Part shown: positions 59,867 through 64,000 of the stretch, piece after piece
Position numbering within the stretch: the first letter of the stretch is position 1
How the letters are laid out: every line of letters begins with the position of its first letter
DNA from: Corallococcus macrosporus
GTDB lineage: Bacteria; Myxococcota; Myxococcia; Myxococcales; Myxococcaceae
Reading direction: 5' to 3'
Assembly (NCBI RefSeq): GCF_017302985.1
Contig: NZ_JAFIMU010000017.1
Span: 558,001-622,000 of the forward strand
DNA length: 64,000 bases
Notes under the pieces: generated by a model
Told to the model about the DNA's origin: nothing
The model's database searches: none
The model's input: only the letters and a program-made list of their open reading frames with translations
Translations under genes and position numbers: made by a program

Positions 59867-60841
59867 TCAGCCGGCCTTCACCTTCAGGACGACCTTGCCC
59901 ACGGCCTGGCGCGACTCCAGCTCGCGCAGCGCCTGCGCGCCCTCCTCGAAGGGGAAGACGCGGCCCACCACCGGGTTGACGATGCCGCGCGCCGCGAGCG
60001 CCTCCAGGTCCTTCGCGATGGCACCCGTCAGCTCCGGCGCCTGCATCAGGAAGGCGCCCCACGCCACGCCCACCACGGTGACGTTGCGCAGGAGCAGCCG
60101 GTTCACGGCCACGGACGGAATCTGACCGCTGGCGAAGCCCACCACCAGCAGCCGTCCCTCCGGCGCCAGCACCTTGAGGCTCTTGTCGAAGACGTCTCCG
60201 CCCACCGGGTCCAGCACCACGTCCGCGCCCCGGCCGTCCGTGGCCTCGCGCACGCCGGCCTGGAAGTCCTTCAAGAGAAGGACGCTGTCCGCGCCCGCGC
60301 GCTTCGCCACCTCCACCTTGCGCGCGTCGCTCACGACCGCCAGCACGCGCGCCCCGGCCCCCTTCGCCACCTGCACGGCCGCGGTGCCCACGCCTCCCGC
60401 GGCGCCGTGCACCAGCACCGTCTCGCCCTGGCGCACCTGCCCGCGCCGGTGCAGCGCGAAGTGCGCCGTGTGGTAGTTCATCACCACGCCCGCCGCCTGC
60501 TCGAAGCTCCACGCCTCCGGGATGGGGAAGGCCAGCTCCGGCGGCACCACGCAGACCTGCGCGAAGCCGCCCAGCGTGAAGGAGAAGCCCATCACCCGGT
60601 CTCCGGCCTTCACCCGCGCCCCCGCCGGCGCGCTGCGCACCACGCCCGCCACCTCCACCCCCGGCACGAAGGGCAGCTCCGGCTTCATCTGGTACTGGCC
60701 ACGGGTCAGCAGCAGATCCGGGAAGCTCACCCCGGCCGCCACCACATCAATGAGCACCCCGTCCCCGGCCTCCGGCTCCGGGACGTCCACCATCACCAGT
60801 CCCTCGGGCCCCGCCAGCCGCTGAAGCTGCAACGCGCGCAT
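59867..60841 (-). CDS. Zinc-free NAD(P)H:quinone oxidoreductase (MDR superfamily)
   Basis: 324 aa beginning MRALQLQRLAGPEGLVMVDV. The GroES-like half has 'AAGVSFPDLLLTRGQYQMKP' and 'PGVEVAGVVRSAPAGARVKA'. The Rossmann half has 'VLVHGAAGGVGTAAVQVAKG', the AAGGVG loop being typical for NADPH binding in QOR-type enzymes. The structural-zinc cysteines of alcohol dehydrogenases are absent. Family reaction: NADPH-dependent one-electron reduction of quinones or two-electron reduction of enones. Simple single gene, divergent from the M4 protease across 364 bases. Confidence 0.9.
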   Translation of the reverse strand: MRALQLQRLAGPEGLVMVDVPEPEAGDGVLIDVVAAGVSFPDLLLTRGQYQMKPELPFVPGVEVAGVVRSAPAGARVKAGDRVMGFSFTLGGFAQVCVVPPELAFPIPEAWSFEQAAGVVMNYHTAHFALHRRGQVRQGETVLVHGAAGGVGTAAVQVAKGAGARVLAVVSDARKVEVAKRAGADSVLLLKDFQAGVREATDGRGADVVLDPVGGDVFDKSLKVLAPEGRLLVVGFASGQIPSVAVNRLLLRNVTVVGVAWGAFLMQAPELTGAIAKDLEALAARGIVNPVVGRVFPFEEGAQALRELESRQAVGKVVLKVKAG

Positions 60842-61205
60842 GTGTGTCGCCTCCTGGAGGCCGGGACGCTAGCCCGCCCGCCCGGGCCGGAGGGGCCGCC
60901 CAGTGTCAGCGGTGACACGGGACCCGCCCGGGTCAGGAATAAATGAGACGGCAATTTCTCCCCGTCGTTCACTCATTGCACGCATCCGCCGACAGGTGCT
61001 TCAACCATGAAGTAACCGCCTTACCGGTTTGAAGCATCCACCCCGTTTCAGCCGGGCTGCGTGAGTCCCTCCGTCATTTCAAGCAGTTGCGAGATATTCT
61101 CGAAGTCTGAGAAGAGACGTAAAGCTGGAAATCTCGCCTGTACTTGAAAAACGCGCCTCTCTTGTGTCACAGTGTTTTCCTAATCTTTCCCCTTAGGAGG
61201 ATTGC
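60842..61205. promoter_or_regulatory. Long, AT-rich upstream region of the M4 protease gene
   Basis: This 364-base gap is clearly richer in A/T than the neighbouring genes. It has an interrupted inverted repeat, TGCTTCAACC (60997-61006) with GGTTTGAAGCA (61026-61036), and a T-rich run before TAGGAGG, the ribosome site. It is probably a regulated promoter; no gene is supported inside it. Confidence 0.45.
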
Positions 61206-63464
61206 ATGTACGAGAAGCGAGTATTCGGCGCCCTGGGTGCCGCGGCCCTGTCCCTGATGGTTGGCGCTTGCACCGACGGCGCTCCTGCTTCGAACACGGA
61301 GGACGCGAACGTCCAGAAGGCTTCCGCCAACCTGGCGGCGGGCCAGAAGGTCATCGCGGCGGACTCCGACGCGGTCCCCACCTTCCTCACCGGTTCCTTT
61401 GGTTCCGTCCCCGCGCCCTCGGCCATTCAGGGCATCGCGGCCCAGCAGCAGCTGGCGCCGGTGCTCGCGGGCGTGGCGCCGCTGTTCCGCCTGGACCCGA
61501 ACGACCTGTTCCTGAAGAAGGCCTACGTCGGCTTCGACGGTGACACCCACTTCCGCTACGGCGTGACCAAGAACGGCATCCTGGTTCAGGGCGCCGAGCT
61601 CCGTCTGCACGCGCGCAACGGCTCCGTGTTCGCGGTGAACACGAACGCCCGCGGCGACCTGAAGGCGGATGCCAAGGCCTCCATCGCGGCCGAGGCGGCC
61701 CTCGCGGCGGCCATCGGCGACCGCAGCTCCCCGGAGCGCGCGTCCTCCAACGCGGAGCCCCAGCTGGTCTACCGCCGCTCGGGCAACGAGCTGGTCCTGG
61801 CCTACGAGGTTCGCGTCCAGGGCGAGCTGAAGGACACCACCCCGGTGGACGACTCCGTGTACGTGAACGCCAAGACGGGCGACGTCTTCGAGCGCGTTCC
61901 GCACATCCACTCGGCGAAGAACCGCCAGGTCAACGACATGCAGCACCGCACGAACGTCCCCACGGGCGGCGTGCGCGCCCGGTGGGAGGGTGATGCCGCC
62001 CACGCCGACCCGGTCGTGAACAACAACTACGACCACCTGGGCACGGTCTACGACTGCTACCAGAACCTGTTCGGCCGCGACTCCATCAACAACGCGGGCG
62101 CGACGCTGAAGAGCTTCGTCCACTACAGCAACAACTACGTCAACGCCTACTGGGACGGCACCCAGATGGTGTACGGCGATGGCGACGGCGTGAACGCCTC
62201 CAACCTGGCGAACTCGCTGGACGTGACGGCGCACGAGCTGACGCACGCCGTGACGGAGAACGAGTCCGACCTCATCTACTCCGGTGAGTCCGGCGGCCTG
62301 AACGAGTCGCTCTCCGACATCTTCGGCGCGGTCTGCGAGTGGTACAGCAAGGGCAAGGTCATCGACGCCAACACCTGGATCGTCGGTGACGACGTCTGGA
62401 CCCCGAGCATCCCGGGCGACGGCCTGCGCTACATGGACAACCCCACGAAGGACGGGGACTCGCTCGACTACTACCCGGACTACTCCTCCGGCGTGGACGT
62501 GCACTACAGCTCGGGTATCTCCAACTACGCGTTCTACCTGATGTCCCAGGGTGGCACGCACGTGCGCGGCAAGACGACCCAGGTCGTCACCGGCATCGGC
62601 TTCGAGAAGGCCGCTCGCGTCTTCTACAAGATCAACGCCGACCTGCTGACCTCGTCCTCCAACTTCGAGGCGGCGAAGACCGCGTCGGAGCAGGCCGCGA
62701 CGCAGCTGGGCTTCACCGCGGCGGAGATCGCCTCGGTGGGCAACGCCTGGAAGGCCGTGGGCGTGGGCGTGCCCGTGCCTCCTCCGGTGACCACGCCGAT
62801 CGAGAAGGGCGTGCCCGTGACGGGCATCTCCGGCTCCTCCGGCAGCCGCGCGTACTACTCGGTGACCATCCCCGAGGGCGCCACGGACGTGACCTTCACC
62901 ATGTCCGGTGGCACGGGTGACGCGGACCTCTACGTCCGCAAGAACAACGCCCCGACGGACTCCCTGTACGACTGCCGTCCGTACAAGTCCGGCAACAGCG
63001 AGGTCTGCACGTTCCCGACGTCCGGCGCCAAGGGCATCTGGTACGTGATGATCAAGGGCTTCACGTCCTACGCGAACACCAGCCTCTCCGTGACCTGGAA
63101 GGGCGGCTTCGTGGACATCGGCAACGAGACCCGCATCGAGAACCTCTCGGGCGTGCCGGGCTCCGTGCAGACGTTCATCATCGACGTGCCCGAGTTCAAG
63201 AAGGACTCCGGCATCAACACCCTGTCCGTCGCCCTGGGCGAGGGTGAGGGCAACGCGGACCTCTACGTCCGCGCCGCCGCCGCCCCGACGCAGTTCGAGT
63301 ACAACTGCCGTGGTGTGAAGGAGAGCGCGACGGAGAGCTGCATCCTGCGCAACATCCCGGCGGGCAAGTACTACATCAGCGTGGTCGGCGTGCCGAGCCT
63401 GGTGGACACCACGGTCAACGGCTACATCAAGACCGTGATGGCGGCCTCCTACAAGGTCCCGTAG
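61206..63464 (+). CDS. Secreted M4 (thermolysin-family) metalloprotease with two PPC domains
   Basis: 752 aa, preceded by TAGGAGG. A lipoprotein-like signal ends SLMVGACTDG, then a pro-region of FTP/PepSY type ('YGVTKNGILVQGAELRLHAR'). The catalytic domain (about 235-520) shows HELTH at 343-347 ('TAHELTHAVTENESDLIYSG'), E367 in GGLNESLSDIFG and H433 in VDVHYSSGISNYAFYLM, the usual zinc and transition-state residues. Two pre-peptidase C-terminal (PPC) beta domains follow: 'YSVTIPEGATDVTFTMSGGT' with DADLYVRK, and 'GNADLYVRAAAAPTQFEYNC'. PPC domains are usually removed after export. M4 proteases degrade extracellular protein, consistent with predation. Followed by a strong terminator. Confidence 0.95.
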   Translation: MYEKRVFGALGAAALSLMVGACTDGAPASNTEDANVQKASANLAAGQKVIAADSDAVPTFLTGSFGSVPAPSAIQGIAAQQQLAPVLAGVAPLFRLDPNDLFLKKAYVGFDGDTHFRYGVTKNGILVQGAELRLHARNGSVFAVNTNARGDLKADAKASIAAEAALAAAIGDRSSPERASSNAEPQLVYRRSGNELVLAYEVRVQGELKDTTPVDDSVYVNAKTGDVFERVPHIHSAKNRQVNDMQHRTNVPTGGVRARWEGDAAHADPVVNNNYDHLGTVYDCYQNLFGRDSINNAGATLKSFVHYSNNYVNAYWDGTQMVYGDGDGVNASNLANSLDVTAHELTHAVTENESDLIYSGESGGLNESLSDIFGAVCEWYSKGKVIDANTWIVGDDVWTPSIPGDGLRYMDNPTKDGDSLDYYPDYSSGVDVHYSSGISNYAFYLMSQGGTHVRGKTTQVVTGIGFEKAARVFYKINADLLTSSSNFEAAKTASEQAATQLGFTAAEIASVGNAWKAVGVGVPVPPPVTTPIEKGVPVTGISGSSGSRAYYSVTIPEGATDVTFTMSGGTGDADLYVRKNNAPTDSLYDCRPYKSGNSEVCTFPTSGAKGIWYVMIKGFTSYANTSLSVTWKGGFVDIGNETRIENLSGVPGSVQTFIIDVPEFKKDSGINTLSVALGEGEGNADLYVRAAAAPTQFEYNCRGVKESATESCILRNIPAGKYYISVVGVPSLVDTTVNGYIKTVMAASYKVP

Positions 63465-63513
63465 TCCCTGAAGGCGCAGGGCGCGGCGAAGCCGCCGCGC
63501 TCCGCTCCTGAAA

Positions 63514-63558
63514 GACCCCGGGCTCCCGCCTCCTCGCGGGACCCGGGGTTCTTTTTTT
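63514..63558 (+). terminator. Rho-independent terminator of the M4 protease gene
   Basis: ACCCCGGG pairs with CCCGGGGT, with CCCGC/GCGGG inside, and CTTTTTTTG follows directly. This is the clearest intrinsic terminator in the window. On the other strand the DUF418 stop lies four bases away. Confidence 0.85.
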
Positions 63559-63561
63559 GCC

Positions 63562-64000
63562 TCAGTGCGCCGCGCCCGCCGGGCTCGCCGTGCCCTCGGG
63601 GGCCAGGCGCATGGACTGCGCGCGGCCGTAGGTGAGCGAGCGCCACAGCCACTCCACCGGGCCGAAGCGGAAGCGCGCCAGCCACCAGTGGCAGAAGGCG
63701 AGCTGCGCCGCGAAGAGGACCGCGCAGTAGAGCACCGTGCGCGACGGCGGCGTGTGGCCGATGAGCCCCAGTCCCCAGCCGTCATACAGGCACAGGCCCA
63801 TCACGGACTGCATGAGGTAGCACGTCAGCGCCATGCGGCCCGCGGGCGTGAACACGCCCAGCACCTTGCGCCAGCGCTCCTTCTGGAAGAGCAGCGCGAA
63901 GGCCGCCGCGTAGCCCGTGCCCATGAAGAGGTAGCCCACGTCGCGCGGGGTGCGCAGCCACGCCAGCCAGCCCGGCGGACTGGCCACGCCCCGGTAGACG
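63562..64000 (-). CDS. DUF418 membrane protein, C-terminal part only
   Basis: About 146 codons visible; the start lies beyond base 64000. The sequence 'VFTPAGRMALTCYLMQSVMG' is the DUF418 signature G-x-M/L-x-L-T-x-Y-L-x-Q-S. 'WWLARFRFGPVEWLWRSLTY' then GRAQSMR matches its typical end, W-x-x-x-F-x-x-GP-x-EWL-W-R-x-x-T. Several membrane helices are seen. The family is widespread and of unknown function, often annotated as YeiB-like. Confidence 0.9.
   Translation of the reverse strand, partial: VYRGVASPPGWLAWLRTPRDVGYLFMGTGYAAAFALLFQKERWRKVLGVFTPAGRMALTCYLMQSVMGLCLYDGWGLGLIGHTPPSRTVLYCAVLFAAQLAFCHWWLARFRFGPVEWLWRSLTYGRAQSMRLAPEGTASPAGAAH

Overview
The window is about 70% GC and almost fully coding. 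Its gene content points to a fruiting myxobacterium of the Myxococcaceae, probably close to Corallococcus or Myxococcus (inference from gene content, not a database match). Supporting features are a PknB-type kinase fused to a TPR tail, many lipoproteins and secreted hydrolases, a two-subunit methylmalonyl-CoA mutase, a stand-alone A-T-R NRPS-like reductase, and strong third-codon GC bias. I saw no rRNA, tRNA, insertion sequence, prophage or CRISPR array.

Layout. 0-9 kb: the small subunit of methylmalonyl-CoA mutase (cut by the left edge), a decayed deiminase-like pseudogene, a Cys-repeat lipoprotein, an NmrA/NTF2 pair facing an AraC regulator, a secreted glycoside hydrolase, and a TetR/SDR divergent pair with a clear palindromic operator. 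9-13.7 kb: an iron-acquisition island made of a three-gene membrane operon (DUF3325-like, DUF3649-like, PepSY) converging on a TonB-dependent siderophore receptor. Both units begin at almost identical Fur-box-like sites. 13.8-25.8 kb: ileS (with an unusual insertion), a GH26 mannanase, a zinc-ribbon SDR, a polytopic membrane protein, YciI-like and SMI1-like proteins, a second SDR/AraC pair, and recX. 25.8-33.4 kb: a penicillin-acylase-family enzyme, a double SnoaL lipoprotein, an HNH nuclease with a possible reader domain, and a GH6 cellulase plus an alginate-lyase-like gene. The GH6 start codon and Shine-Dalgarno lie inside a 16-bp stem.

33.5-42.1 kb: a GntR-family regulator with a perfect 25-bp palindrome upstream, a papain-like cysteine hydrolase candidate, the kinase-TPR protein, and then about 1.33 kb holding roughly 20 tandem units of 67-70 bp. 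Each unit is built around the same GTCCGAC-A-GTCGGAC palindrome. Beyond the array is L-serine dehydratase. A further single copy lies at 11287-11313. This palindrome family is the strongest candidate here for an undescribed element: the regulator with an auto-site, the dispersed copies and the clustered array could form one network.

42.3-48.4 kb: a minus-strand run of four genes, transcribed as an unknown protein with three W-x-x-D-F motifs, then two tandem vWA-domain paralogues with acidic/His tails, then a P1B-4-type metal ATPase with a His-rich N-terminus. It may be a metal-handling unit of undescribed composition. 48.4-64 kb: a VOC protein, a LemA-like/TPM pair, an AI-2E-family membrane protein, rpiA, a MobA-like/XdhC maturation pair, an EEP-family hydrolase, the A-T-R reductase, a quinone oxidoreductase, a secreted M4 metalloprotease with two PPC domains and a textbook terminator, and a DUF418 protein cut by the right edge.

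Taken together, the secreted hydrolases (two GH26-type, GH6, alginate-lyase-like, M4 protease, acylase) fit a predatory or saprophytic life style. The rest is housekeeping, small regulator/oxidoreductase modules, iron and metal handling, and one repeat-based element of unknown purpose.
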